Shown here: one piece after another, positions 1 through 8,490 of the stretch | Numbering within the stretch: the first letter of the stretch is position 1 | Layout of the letters: each line of letters opens with the position of its first letter | Assembly (NCBI RefSeq): GCF_002836205.1 | Contig: NZ_PJBE01000012.1 | Location: 744,001-808,000, forward strand | Length of the DNA: 64,000 nucleotides | Reading direction: 5' to 3' | DNA from: Shewanella sp. Choline-02u-19 | GTDB taxonomy: Bacteria; Pseudomonadota; Gammaproteobacteria; Enterobacterales; Shewanellaceae | Notes under the pieces: generated by a model | What the model saw: only the letters and a program-made list of their open reading frames with translations | Told to the model about the DNA's origin: nothing | Databases searched by the model: none | Translations under genes and position numbers: made by a program

Positions 1-1
1 C

Positions 2-220
2 GCTACCGGTTTTTTGATCCAAGCACTGCATCATGCAGGCTTAGGCACTTTAACGCACACCCCAAAACCTATGTCATTTTTAAGCAAAGTGTGTGGCCGA
101 GATAGTTCAAATGAACGACCTTATATGCTGATTGTTGCAGGGTATCCAAGCGAAGAGGCAACCGTGCCAGAACACGCACTGCAAAAGAAATCATTAGCAG
201 ATATCAGCGATTTCATCTAG
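2..220 (+). CDS. Nitroreductase-family protein, C-terminal fragment
   Basis: This is the tail of a gene that begins before the window; the first complete codon is at position 2 and the frame stays open to a stop at 218-220. The visible 72 residues include a GFLIQALHHAGLGTLTHTP stretch and a closing RPYMLIVAGYP segment, both typical of the C-terminal half of FMN-dependent nitroreductases, where they form part of the dimer and flavin pocket. The family reduces nitro compounds or quinones with NAD(P)H in the cytoplasm; the exact substrate cannot be judged from this piece. It faces hmp tail to tail, with a shared hairpin terminator between them. The family call is fairly secure, the subfamily is not. 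Confidence 0.7.
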   Translation, partial: ATGFLIQALHHAGLGTLTHTPKPMSFLSKVCGRDSSNERPYMLIVAGYPSEEATVPEHALQKKSLADISDFI

Positions 221-284
221 GGACTGTAGAACTTTCACGGTTGTTTTTGCCGCAGTTTGGAGGGGCGGAGAGAGTCAGTTTAGG

Positions 285-316
285 AAAAAATGGACGCTTA
301 ATCGCGTCCATTTTTG
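285..316. terminator. Bidirectional intrinsic terminator
   Basis: An inverted repeat with arms AAAAATGGACGC and GCGTCCATTTTT around a short loop lies between the convergent nitroreductase and hmp genes. A-tracts and T-tracts on the two sides let it work in both directions. Confidence 0.8.
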
Positions 317-350
317 TTAATCGGAGGAGCAGGGCTTGCTATGCTCAGCG

Positions 351-1553
351 CTATAGCGAAGCGTGAGGACCGAAGACTTCATAGTGAATACGATCACTTT
401 TTACGCCGAGCTCAAGCAGTTGTTGCTTGGCAAACTGCATAAAAGCAACGGGGCCACATAAGTAGTAATCGCCATTATCGATAGGCAATGAATCTCTAAC
501 TGTGGCAAAGTTCATAAAGCCCTGATGGATGTTGCTATCCGCCACAACTTCATTTGATTTAGTAATATCGCGGTACCAAGTGTGATGCTGTAGATCCAAA
601 CTTTTACCCAATGCTTCCACTCGTTGGTTAAATGAATGTTGCTCTACACCTTCGCAGGCATGCAGGTAAAACACGGGTTTTGCAAACGATTTAGAGGCCA
701 ACATCTCCAGCATAGATTGCATTGGAGTGACTCCGACACCAGCAGAAATCAGTACCACAGGAGCCTCTCGCTCTTCATAGTGGAAATCACCAGCGGGTGG
801 GTAAATATCAACGCTATCGCCAACATGGATATGGTCATGCAGATAGTTAGAGACCACGCCAGGTACGCCTATTGCTTCACGCTTTACCGAAATACGGTAT
901 TGCTTGCCGTTTGGTTTATCTGATAATGAGTATTGACGCATCTCTTGGTAATCGTGGTTAATCGGTGCCACGCTAACGCCAAGATACTGACCTGATTCAA
1001 AATCAATAACCACTTCGCCATCCTCTGGGGCGAGCACAAAGCTGGTGACGAGTTCTGATTCAGACGTTTTCTCGATTACTTCAAATTTTCGAGCACCTTG
1101 CCAACCACCCACTTCAGTGGCACTTCTGTGGTAAAGCGTTGCTTCTCTATCAATGAAGATGCCCGCTAACACGCCATAAGCAGCGCCCCAAGCCTCTTCT
1201 ACATCCGGTGTAAAGGCATCTGGCGCCAGTTCACGCAATGTTTCAAGTAGGTGATGGCCGACAATGGGGTAGTGTTCAGGTTGAATATTAAAACTGGTGT
1301 GCTTGTGGGCAATACGCTCTACCGCGCCGCTTAATGCGCCAAGGTTATCAATATTCTTTGCATAGGCTGCTACGGCATTAAAAAGTGCCGCGGGCTGTCC
1401 ACCAGAGTGCTGATGGCTCATGTTGAAGATGTTTTTTAGCTCAGGATTATGGGCAAACATGCGCTTATAAAAGTGTTCGGTAATCGCTGTTCCTGCTGAT
1501 TCTAATAATGGAACTGTACTTTTTACTATGCTGATATGTTTCTCAGATAACAT
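351..1553 (-). CDS. hmp: Flavohemoprotein, nitric oxide dioxygenase
   Basis: The 400-residue protein has the full flavohemoglobin layout: a globin domain (about 1-140, with a proximal-type histidine in the IQPEHYPIVGHHLL helix), then an FAD-binding domain (about 150-260, with RQYSLS) and an NAD-binding domain (about 265-400, with ISAGVGVTPM and CGPVAFM). Such proteins oxidise NO to nitrate using O2 and NADPH in the cytoplasm. Length matches the family norm of about 395-400. It is the last gene of a minus-strand set after a small membrane protein and nnrS, 104 bp downstream of nnrS. The divergent norR gene and the NorR/sigma-54 elements upstream of the set suggest NO-induced expression, though a separate promoter in the 104-bp gap is possible. 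Confidence 0.95.
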   Translation of the reverse strand: MLSEKHISIVKSTVPLLESAGTAITEHFYKRMFAHNPELKNIFNMSHQHSGGQPAALFNAVAAYAKNIDNLGALSGAVERIAHKHTSFNIQPEHYPIVGHHLLETLRELAPDAFTPDVEEAWGAAYGVLAGIFIDREATLYHRSATEVGGWQGARKFEVIEKTSESELVTSFVLAPEDGEVVIDFESGQYLGVSVAPINHDYQEMRQYSLSDKPNGKQYRISVKREAIGVPGVVSNYLHDHIHVGDSVDIYPPAGDFHYEEREAPVVLISAGVGVTPMQSMLEMLASKSFAKPVFYLHACEGVEQHSFNQRVEALGKSLDLQHHTWYRDITKSNEVVADSNIHQGFMNFATVRDSLPIDNGDYYLCGPVAFMQFAKQQLLELGVKSDRIHYEVFGPHASL

Positions 1554-1583
1554 CTAAATATCCTTAATAATTGTTCTTTATAA

Positions 1584-1605
1584 GTTGCTATGCGGGCTTA
1601 GCAAC
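1584..1605. other. Hairpin between nnrS and hmp
   Basis: The arms GTTGCTA and TAGCAAC enclose an 8-nt loop in the 104-bp gap between nnrS and hmp. No T-tract follows on the minus strand, so it is not a standard terminator; it could be an mRNA processing or stability element, or an operator. Its role is unknown. Confidence 0.4.
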
Positions 1606-1657
1606 ATAGGTAGGGTGTCATTTTAAACAGGTGTTTTTAACGTGTGTAAAACCAATT

Positions 1658-2914
1658 TTATTGTTGTCTCGCGCTCAACAGTATCGAGCTGTAGTGCCAT
1701 AGGAATAGGCTAAAAGCGACTATCCAACAAAGTGCGCTAATGTCCCATGCGAGAATAGGTTGCTGCACCAAGGGTAAGATAACTCGCGCTAGTGCGCCGA
1801 GCAGTATGAGCATGAAAGCAATATTGATTGAAAAATGGGGTTTAAGAGCTCGGCCTGTATGCCCTAACGATACGCGAGCGATCATGGCTAAGATCATCGC
1901 ACCAATGGTGCCAACAGTGATGAGGTGTAGTGCATCCGCAAAACGTAATAACTCGATATGATAGCTTAAGCCAAGTGCAATCAGACCCAGTGCCAATGCC
2001 AAGTAAGAGCCGTGTAACGACCAGAGTAGTGGCACTTTAAGCGTGGCGATACTGTTCCAATTAAGCAGACGAAGTAAGTGCAATACACCGGCTAAAATGA
2101 GCAGTGGTGCTGGGGTGAAAGGCAGCTGAATAAAGTAACCCGTAAAAAATACCGTCACGCCTAACAAGGTGGCAATAGGGATTAACTTGTCGAGTAAAGG
2201 TGTCGTTTTAACGTTGGCGTTATCAGCGCCTCGACCGGTAAAAAAAGGAATAACGCGCCCGCCAATAATGCCGACTAACAAACCGAACAGTAAAATAGCA
2301 CTACGCGAAAGGTGTAACGCCAACTCTGTATGGCCATTAATATCCGCCAGTAAAAAGCCGATATTGAGCGCCATCATAGCGAGAAGTAACGGAATAAATT
2401 GGTAGTTGCGGTTGCTACTGGATTTGATAACCATGCTCGCGATATAGGCAATAGAGACTAGCCACCAAGTTGCTTGCAATGCGACCGCAAGCATAAGCAG
2501 GTTCGGGTCTGCTGACCATATCAATACTCTTACTGCCAGCCATATCAATGTCAGCATCATTAATGGCAAGCCATTTATACTGCGGCGATTAGTCCAAGTC
2601 TGGGCTGCTGTAAGCAAAAAGGCTACGGCAATCGTCGCCCCAAAACCAAAGAGCATTTCATGAATATGCCATATCACCGGGCTAAGTCCCGCAGTGGCGA
2701 GACCGAGAAATTGTCCGTGAAGAAACAATATCCAAACAGTGATACTGACCACTGACGACAGCGCCGCCGCTAGAAACCAAGGTCTAAAGGCCAGATCCCA
2801 TAACGGCTGGCTGGCAAGTTTTGTCAATTTTGGTCCGGGTTCAATTGCTATCATTTCCACTTCTCCGCTTGAAGACAGCACCTGTTTGGTCTTAGGTTCA
2901 TTAATCGTTTGCAT
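1658..2914 (-). CDS. nnrS: NnrS-family membrane protein
   Basis: A 418-residue polytopic membrane protein with about twelve hydrophobic segments. Family hallmarks include the WHIHEMLFGFGATIAVAFLLTAAQTW region early in the protein and GGRVIPFFTGRGA near the middle, with conserved histidines expected to hold heme and copper. NnrS proteins help cells resist nitrosative stress and are regularly found in NO-responsive regulons. Here the gene lies between a small membrane protein (74 bp upstream) and hmp (104 bp downstream), all on the minus strand, divergent from norR, which supports a role in NO defence. The start was taken at the ATG encoding MQTINEPK; no strong ribosome binding site precedes it. 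Confidence 0.9.
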   Translation of the reverse strand: MQTINEPKTKQVLSSSGEVEMIAIEPGPKLTKLASQPLWDLAFRPWFLAAALSSVVSITVWILFLHGQFLGLATAGLSPVIWHIHEMLFGFGATIAVAFLLTAAQTWTNRRSINGLPLMMLTLIWLAVRVLIWSADPNLLMLAVALQATWWLVSIAYIASMVIKSSSNRNYQFIPLLLAMMALNIGFLLADINGHTELALHLSRSAILLFGLLVGIIGGRVIPFFTGRGADNANVKTTPLLDKLIPIATLLGVTVFFTGYFIQLPFTPAPLLILAGVLHLLRLLNWNSIATLKVPLLWSLHGSYLALALGLIALGLSYHIELLRFADALHLITVGTIGAMILAMIARVSLGHTGRALKPHFSINIAFMLILLGALARVILPLVQQPILAWDISALCWIVAFSLFLWHYSSILLSARQQ

Positions 2915-2988
2915 TAGTTTAATAGGTTTCCGTTTAAGCTTGGTTTATCTAATTAAAAGTTGCAGTGTTGGCACTTTAGTTTTGCGCA

Positions 2989-3354
2989 TTACAACTGCAT
3001 ATGACCCATACCATCGAGTCCAACACAACGCATGACGTAGCCAATTTTTATCGCTGTAGCAAACAGAATTAAACCAATGTGGCTGGCCACTTGCGCCCAG
3101 AGTGAAAAGCTATCAGCATAGGAATAACCAACTAAAATGCACAGTAGCAGGCCGATAACCGCGATGAACATGGTGCCATTCCCACCGGTAAGGGCATGGG
3201 AGTAAAACGTATTCGATGCCGTGCTTATTTGTTGTAAGGTACGATTTTCAACTGCAAAACCGCTCGATACCAGCATTGGCTTATTGCTTTGAAGATGAGT
3301 TAACTCTTCAACTAAATCTTCATGGGTGTAGGGCATTGTTTGATTGGCTATCAT
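2989..3354 (-). CDS. Small membrane protein of the NorR-linked operon
   Basis: A 121-residue protein that I do not recognise as a named family. The first 60 residues are soluble and mention-worthy only for a short acidic start (PYTHEDLVEEL). Two hydrophobic segments follow, roughly 60-80 (FIAVIGLLLCILVGYSY) and 88-108 (VASHIGLILFATAIKIGYV), and the tail ends in a short GMGHMQL. A GGAG ribosome binding site sits about 9 nt before the ATG. It is the first gene after the sigma-54 promoter at 3448-3463, ahead of nnrS and hmp, so it is probably made in response to NO. Similar small proteins sit next to nnrS in other bacteria in my recollection, but I cannot confirm the family here. Confidence 0.75.
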   Translation of the reverse strand: MIANQTMPYTHEDLVEELTHLQSNKPMLVSSGFAVENRTLQQISTASNTFYSHALTGGNGTMFIAVIGLLLCILVGYSYADSFSLWAQVASHIGLILFATAIKIGYVMRCVGLDGMGHMQL

Positions 3355-3447
3355 GACATTGCTCCATAAGTAAGTGTTGCCGTTTCGACTTTTCGCTGTT
3401 TATCTAAAGCCATTTGTCGGATTAGAATCTATCTTAATTAAAGACAT

Positions 3448-3463
3448 TGCGATAAGCGTGCCA
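3448..3463 (-). promoter_or_regulatory. Sigma-54 promoter for the nnrS-hmp operon
   Basis: Read on the minus strand, the sequence TGGCACGCTTATCGCA has GG and GC exactly ten bases apart and a perfect TGGCAC -24 element. It lies about 95 bp upstream of the small membrane protein start and 55 bp from the nearest NorR box, a normal layout for a NorR-dependent promoter. Confidence 0.8.
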
Positions 3464-3517
3464 ATGTTGAAAGTAGTGATTATTACTCGCATTTAGATTG
3501 TAGATTCGTTTGATGTA

Positions 3518-3528
3518 GTCATATTGAC
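3518..3528. promoter_or_regulatory. NorR binding box 1 (GT-N7-AC)
   Basis: GTCATATTGAC matches the NorR enhancer consensus GT-N7-AC exactly. It sits upstream of the sigma-54 promoter and just upstream of norR. Confidence 0.75.
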
Positions 3529-3542
3529 TTCACACTTTTGTA

Positions 3543-3553
3543 GTCATTAAGAC
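3543..3553. promoter_or_regulatory. NorR binding box 2 (GT-N7-AC)
   Basis: GTCATTAAGAC is a second exact GT-N7-AC match, 25 bp (start to start) from the first. NorR of E. coli uses three such boxes; a third here would have to be degenerate, and I did not find a convincing one. Confidence 0.72.
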
Positions 3554-3631
3554 TCTTTAGGGTTGTTTTGAGTGTTGGCGAGAGCCGTGATATGGTGGCG
3601 ACAGTTACAATCTATTGGGTTTACTATTCTT

Positions 3632-5212
3632 GTGAGTGAAATATCCTCCGCCGCCTTAGTCCAACTAGCCTTAGATCTCACTAATAGCCTCACAACCAAC
3701 GACAGGTACGAGCGTTTGCTCAATACTGTACGTCATGCCGTCATTTGTGATGCTGTGGTGTTGTTGCATGTGCAGGGCGAGTATTTAAAACCGCTGGCAC
3801 AGCAAGGGCTAACCAAAGAGACCTTAGGTCGCCGCTTTGAAACGGTTGCTCATCCAAGGTTTGAGAAAATTTGTGCATCGCAAACACCAGTGAGATTTGC
3901 TGCGGATAGTGAATTGGCTGATCCTTACGATGGTTTACTGCTGTCCCATGATGGCGATCTGCCGGTGCATGCTTGTATGGGGCTGCCACTGCTTGCTAAC
4001 GATAAGCTCATTGGAGTGTTAACCCTCGACAGCATGGTTCCCAATGTCTTTGATGAGATCCCCAAACGAACATTAGACATCATTGCTGCAATGTCTGCAG
4101 CCACCCTGAATACAGCCATTTTACTGCAAAAGCTCGAACAGCATTCTAAACATAATCAACAGGTTGTTGCTGAATTAACCCATGAGGCTTTAGTTAAAGA
4201 TGGTGGTGAGCTGATTGGTAATAGCGAGATCATGCTTAAACTCAAGCGTGAAATAGAGATGGTTGCCGGGTCTAATTTCTCAATCTTAATTGAGGGGGAG
4301 ACTGGTGTAGGTAAGGAGCTGGTGGCGAGAACGCTGCACAGGCAATCGAGCCGCAGTGAAGGCCCTTTGGTATACGTTAACTGTGCTGCATTGCCTGAAA
4401 GCCTTATCGAAAGCGAACTCTTTGGCCATGTTAAAGGCGCATTTACGGGAGCGGACCGAAACCGAATCGGTAAATTTAGCCTCGCCAGTGGCGGTACCAT
4501 ATTCCTCGATGAGATTGGCGAGTTACCACTTGCAGTGCAGAGTAAGTTATTACGGGCTTTACAGAATCAAGAGATCCAAGTCGTTGGTAAAGATGACGTT
4601 GAGTATGTTGATGTGCGTATTCTGGCGGCCACTAACCGACAGCTCAAAGTGGAAGTTGAGCAGGGGCGTTTTCGTGCCGACCTTTATCATCGTCTCAGCG
4701 TGTACCCCGTTATCGTGCCGCCGTTAAGGCAGCGTGAGGAAGATATTAGTCTGCTCAGTGGTTACTTTATTGAATTAACCCGGCGTAAATTGGGTATGAG
4801 TCAACTAACTCTAGAGCCGAGTGCGATAAAAATGCTCAATCAGTATGACTGGCCGGGTAATGTGCGCGAGCTAGAACATGTTATTAGCCGCGCCGCCCTA
4901 AGAGCGAGAAGTGACAGTGCTGCAGCGATTGTGCGCATTGGCATCACCCATCTTGCGCTAGTGTTGCCTAATACCGCTCTTGGCGAAGCGTCTAGCCCGG
5001 TGGAAGAGAAGCAGATAGCGCAAGACACTGGTAACCTAAAGCAGCAAACCGATGATTTTCAACGGCAATTGATTTTGCAGACGCTAACCCAGCAACAAGG
5101 TAATTGGTCGGCAACAGCTAATCAATTACAGATGGATCGTGCCAATCTAAATCGTCTTGCAAAGCGCTTGGGGGTCAGAGTGAGTAAGAGTATTGTTGTT
5201 AACCCGCTTTAA
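3632..5212 (+). CDS. norR: NO-sensing sigma-54 activator NorR
   Basis: The protein (about 526 residues from the GTG at 3632) has the NorR order: an N-terminal GAF domain (about 1-175), a AAA+ domain (about 195-430) and a Fis-type helix-turn-helix at the end. The GAF part keeps DSELADPYDGLL and HACMGLPLL, which contain iron-ligand positions of E. coli NorR. The AAA+ part has Walker A GETGVGKE, the sigma-54 loop GAFTGA, and FLDEIGELP. The open frame reaches back to a TTG at 3572, but alignment with E. coli NorR favours VSEISSAAL at 3632, and the longer version would overlap no useful signal. NO bound to the GAF iron relieves inhibition of ATPase activity. It should activate the divergent promoter at 3448-3463. 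Confidence 0.92.
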   Translation: MSEISSAALVQLALDLTNSLTTNDRYERLLNTVRHAVICDAVVLLHVQGEYLKPLAQQGLTKETLGRRFETVAHPRFEKICASQTPVRFAADSELADPYDGLLLSHDGDLPVHACMGLPLLANDKLIGVLTLDSMVPNVFDEIPKRTLDIIAAMSAATLNTAILLQKLEQHSKHNQQVVAELTHEALVKDGGELIGNSEIMLKLKREIEMVAGSNFSILIEGETGVGKELVARTLHRQSSRSEGPLVYVNCAALPESLIESELFGHVKGAFTGADRNRIGKFSLASGGTIFLDEIGELPLAVQSKLLRALQNQEIQVVGKDDVEYVDVRILAATNRQLKVEVEQGRFRADLYHRLSVYPVIVPPLRQREEDISLLSGYFIELTRRKLGMSQLTLEPSAIKMLNQYDWPGNVRELEHVISRAALRARSDSAAAIVRIGITHLALVLPNTALGEASSPVEEKQIAQDTGNLKQQTDDFQRQLILQTLTQQQGNWSATANQLQMDRANLNRLAKRLGVRVSKSIVVNPL

Positions 5213-5235
5213 TTGCGTAAATGACTGGAGGCTAA

Positions 5236-5553
5236 ATGGATAAACAGCATATTCTTGATAACCTGCCTAGCGATCTAACCCTAGAACAGTTTGAACCGCT
5301 GGTGAAAACGGACAGCGTTTTAATCGAACGCATTATCTCTGCCGCACATGTTACCGCGGAAGGTCAATGGTACGATCAAGCCAAAAGTGAGTGGGTGATG
5401 GTGGTGCAAGGGGCTGCCAAGCTAGAATTTGAACATGGTGAGATGGTCAGCTTAAATCAAGGTGAGCATCTAACCATTAAAGCCCATGTGAAACATCGGG
5501 TGGCTTGGACAAGTGAGGAAACCGAAACTATTTGGCTAGCAGTACATTATTAA
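5236..5553 (+). CDS. Small cupin-domain protein
   Basis: A 105-residue single-domain cupin. The stretch GEHLTIKAHVKHRVAWTS followed by ETIWLAVHY matches the second half of a cupin barrel, with histidines likely to bind a metal; WVMVVQGAAKLEFE represents the first motif. Proteins of this kind are found widely next to unrelated genes and have no settled reaction. The gene lies 23 bp after norR on the same strand with its own ribosome binding site (ACTGGAGG before the ATG), so it may be co-transcribed. Function is unassigned; the cupin fold is well supported. Confidence 0.8.
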   Translation: MDKQHILDNLPSDLTLEQFEPLVKTDSVLIERIISAAHVTAEGQWYDQAKSEWVMVVQGAAKLEFEHGEMVSLNQGEHLTIKAHVKHRVAWTSEETETIWLAVHY

Positions 5554-5598
5554 CAACTGTCAGCCAACATCAGATCATCATTATGGAGAAGAGCAGCT

Positions 5599-5805
5599 AT
5601 GCAACATGATAAGTGGACCTGTATTAAGTGTAATCATAAAGAGTTCGATACTGGTGAGATCCGTGTGTCGGGTGGTTTTTGGTCGCGTATTTTCGATATG
5701 CAGAATAAAAGATACTACGCCGTTACATGCAGTAACTGCAGCTACACCGAGTTTTATAAAGGTAAATCCTCAGCACTGGGTAATGCATTCGACCTGTTCA
5801 CCTAA
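5599..5805 (+). CDS. Zinc-ribbon protein
   Basis: A 68-residue protein built around two CxxC knuckles: CIKC near residue 8 and CSNC near residue 45, the pattern of a compact zinc ribbon. The middle contains GEIRVSGGFWSRIFDMQNKR and the end KSSALGNAFDLFT, resembling small predicted nucleic-acid-binding zinc-ribbon proteins. It follows the cupin gene by 45 bp on the same strand and has a GGAG-type ribosome binding site upstream. The precise role is unknown. Confidence 0.8.
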   Translation: MQHDKWTCIKCNHKEFDTGEIRVSGGFWSRIFDMQNKRYYAVTCSNCSYTEFYKGKSSALGNAFDLFT

Positions 5806-5972
5806 CAGGAACAGGGCAGGCTAACCAAGGATAACTGGCGATAACAAAAGCTTTATCAACTGCTTAAATTGAAGTTGTCATTTAACGGCTAAAACCCATT
5901 AGCTAGTGTGCCGCTTGGCGCTTTTAACGAGGGAGGCTTGCATACATTAGCTAATGCCAAATCTCAGATTTT

Positions 5973-5981
5973 TGCTATAAT
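5973..5981 (+). promoter_or_regulatory. Extended -10 promoter element upstream of rlhA
   Basis: TGCTATAAT is a full extended -10 element about 40 bp before the rlhA start. No good -35 hexamer is present at the usual distance, which fits an extended -10 promoter. Confidence 0.5.
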
Positions 5982-6021
5982 GCCCGCACAAATAATAGTG
6001 TTTCTTTTTTGAGTGATTTTT

Positions 6022-7959
6022 ATGAGCAATGTTGGCATCTTCAGACCGAATGATAAGCCCGATACCGCACCACTGCCGCCGCTAGAGAGCCACTCTAATC
6101 GCCTTGAGTTATTAGCGCCTGCAAAAAATGCTGACTTTGGTATTGAAGCTATCCGCCATGGTGCCGATGCGGTTTATATTGGTGGCCCCGCTTTTGGTGC
6201 CCGTGCTAGCGCAGGCAATAGTGTCGAAGACATTGCCAGACTATGTACCTTTGCTCATCAATATCACGCCCAAGTATTTGTTGCTATTAACACTATCTTG
6301 ATGAATGAAGGTGAACTCGATGCGGCGCAGAAGCTCATCTGGCAGGTTTATGAAGCCGGAGCCGATGCACTGATTGTACAAGACATGGGGATCCTTCAGC
6401 TCGACCTGCCTCCGATTGCGCTACATGCTAGTACGCAGATGGATAACCGCAATCCAGAGAAAGTCGCTTTTTTAGAGCAAGTCGGTTTTTCACAAGTCGT
6501 ACTCGCTCGTGAACTTGGTTTAAGCCAAATTCGAGATGTAGCGGCTAAAACTAATATGCAAATCGAGTTCTTTATTCATGGAGCATTGTGTGTCGCTTAC
6601 AGTGGTTTATGTAACCTCAGTCACTCTTTCAGTAACCGCAGTGCGAACCGCGGAGAATGCTCACAATTATGTCGCCTACCGGGTGATTTAAAGACCCGCC
6701 AAGGCGACGTATTGGCAAAGAATGAACACCTGCTTTCACTTAAAGACAACAACCAGACCGATAACTTAGAAGCGCTTATTGATGCTGGTGTACGCTCATT
6801 TAAGATCGAAGGTCGCCTTAAAGATTTAAGCTACGTAAAAAATGTGACAGCACATTATCGTCAAGAGTTAGACAAAATTATTGCTAGACGCCCGGAGTTT
6901 AACGCCTCATCACACGGCCGCAGCGAGCACAGTTTTACCCCCGATCCTGAAAAAACCTTTAACCGCGGTAAAACAGATTACTTTGTCCATGAGCGTAGCC
7001 AGGGCATGAATGACTTTCGTTCGCCTAAATATATTGGCGAAGAAGTGGCAAAAGTTAAGCGCATAGAGAAAGACTTTATCGAAGTGACCTCCGATACTAG
7101 TTTTAATAATGGTGACGGATTATGTTTCTTCCCGAGTAACTTTGCCGAAGCTAAACAGTCCGATGATAAATTAAAAGGCATGCGTGTTAACCGTGTTGAC
7201 GGTCTTAAACTATTTTTGCTGCGAATGCCAAAAGAGCTCAAAGTCGGTATGACTATTTACCGTAATCACAACCAAGCATTTGAAGCGGTATTAGCGAAAG
7301 AGTCAGCCAAGCGTATTATTGAGGTCGATTTGCTATTAGCCGATACCATTGATGGCGTGTCACTGACCATGACCGATATTTATGGTCACAGTGCGGTGCA
7401 ATCATTGGTTTTCGAAAAAACGGCAGCAACGGATGTCGAAAAAGCCTTAAAAGGGCTGCGTAAACAGCTAGGCAAGCTCGGTAGCACCGATTTTACCGCG
7501 CGCAAGATGAATATTGAAACAGCGCAAACTTGGTTTATCCCTACTTCAGTTTTGAACGGCTTACGACGTGATACTGTGGCGGCATTAGAGCAGACTCGTG
7601 TTAATGATTATCAACGCCCTAAAGCTTGGAAATACAATCAAGAAGCGGTTTACCCGGTTAAACACTTAAGCTATTTAGGCAATGTGGCCAACGACAAAGC
7701 CAAGGCGTTTTATCAACGCCATGGGGTGGTCGAAATTCAAGATACCTATGAGAAAAATGGCATCACTGAAGATGTGCCATTAATGGTGACTAAGCACTGC
7801 CTGCGCTTTAATTTCAACTTATGCCCAAAAGAGGTTCCCGGCATTAAAGCCGACCCTATGATATTAGAGATAGGCAAAGATGTATTGAAGCTGGTTTTCG
7901 ATTGTCCTAAATGCGAAATGCTAGTGGTTGCTGAAAACAGACAGGTACGTTCTGAGTAA
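6022..7959 (+). CDS. rlhA: U32-family 23S rRNA C2501 hydroxylation protein
   Basis: A protein of about 645 residues with the U32 'peptidase' fold. Near residues 185-230 it carries the family signature (IEFFIHGALCVAYSGLC and RGECSQLCRLP), and a cysteine-rich C-terminus (CLRFNFNLCPKE, FDCPKCEM). Length and the extra C-terminal domain match E. coli RlhA (YdcP), which is needed for hydroxylation of C2501 in 23S rRNA, and not the shorter tRNA hydroxylation proteins TrhP/YegQ (about 450). The ATG at 6022 (MSNVG) is preferred over the upstream in-frame GTG at 6013. An extended -10 lies upstream and a terminator downstream, so it is likely a single-gene unit. Confidence 0.82.
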   Translation: MSNVGIFRPNDKPDTAPLPPLESHSNRLELLAPAKNADFGIEAIRHGADAVYIGGPAFGARASAGNSVEDIARLCTFAHQYHAQVFVAINTILMNEGELDAAQKLIWQVYEAGADALIVQDMGILQLDLPPIALHASTQMDNRNPEKVAFLEQVGFSQVVLARELGLSQIRDVAAKTNMQIEFFIHGALCVAYSGLCNLSHSFSNRSANRGECSQLCRLPGDLKTRQGDVLAKNEHLLSLKDNNQTDNLEALIDAGVRSFKIEGRLKDLSYVKNVTAHYRQELDKIIARRPEFNASSHGRSEHSFTPDPEKTFNRGKTDYFVHERSQGMNDFRSPKYIGEEVAKVKRIEKDFIEVTSDTSFNNGDGLCFFPSNFAEAKQSDDKLKGMRVNRVDGLKLFLLRMPKELKVGMTIYRNHNQAFEAVLAKESAKRIIEVDLLLADTIDGVSLTMTDIYGHSAVQSLVFEKTAATDVEKALKGLRKQLGKLGSTDFTARKMNIETAQTWFIPTSVLNGLRRDTVAALEQTRVNDYQRPKAWKYNQEAVYPVKHLSYLGNVANDKAKAFYQRHGVVEIQDTYEKNGITEDVPLMVTKHCLRFNFNLCPKEVPGIKADPMILEIGKDVLKLVFDCPKCEMLVVAENRQVRSE

Positions 7960-7974
7960 TTGTTAGTTGTTGCT

Positions 7975-8000
7975 GACCCAAAATTGTTTGGGTCTTTATT
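7975..8000 (+). terminator. Intrinsic terminator of rlhA
   Basis: Arms GACCCAAA and TTTGGGTC flank a 4-nt loop, followed by a T-rich run, 15 bp after the rlhA stop. Confidence 0.75.
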
Positions 8001-8033
8001 AGTTTTATTTAGCTGCGCCTGAGCTTTTATTAA

Positions 8034-8461
8034 TAGCAAAGTCGTGGCGCTTCGCCCACACCAGAGGTGGAGATAATCAAACTCCGTTTGATAAAGGTCG
8101 TGGAATTCCATCCCACACCCGGGCAAGGAGGACTGTTCGTCCTTATCCTCCTTGCATCCACCATGACGCTCCGACGAAGTTACATGCATTAAGTACAGGC
8201 CTCATACCCCAACAAAAATCGCCTAACGCTTCCGATGGGACATCTGATGTATATGGATTTACGAATGCCGTGATGGCATGGTCAACGATGTTCCCTACAT
8301 CATATAGACATTTCCCATATCCATATGGGTCAGATGCCAAGGAACGGCCTGTCCCGCGAAAGCTATGCCCACGTCCGTGTGGGCATTACGGCTATTTCTT
8401 CAACGCACTTAGGCAACTTCGATGGGGAACCGGTGTTTTCTATTCGTTCTATGGGATGGTG
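8034..8461. repeat. Hairpin-mosaic repeat block R1
   Basis: This non-coding stretch is a chain of short inverted repeats. Examples are ATCAAAC-TCC-GTTTGAT at 8076-8092, GCAAGGAGG/CCTCCTTGC at 8123-8155 and GCCCACGTCCGTGTGGGC at 8367-8384. Related copies lie at 35195-35530, 36520-36957 and (inverted) 38648-38945. The part from about 8211 to 8440 is collinear with 36771-36940, both located left of a cassette array. Open frames here follow the repeats and have no ribosome binding sites, so I treat the block as non-coding. Confidence 0.75.
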
Positions 8462-8490
8462 ACTTTGGTGCTCTTAATTGAGAGCACAAG

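Noticed and set aside
636..923. Open frames opposite hmp and other core genes
   Set aside because: They are shadows of well-supported genes on the other strand.
1584..1605. NsrR operator upstream of hmp
   Set aside because: The palindrome GTTGCTA/TAGCAAC does not fit the known NsrR motif with ATGCATTT-like arms; left as an unassigned hairpin.
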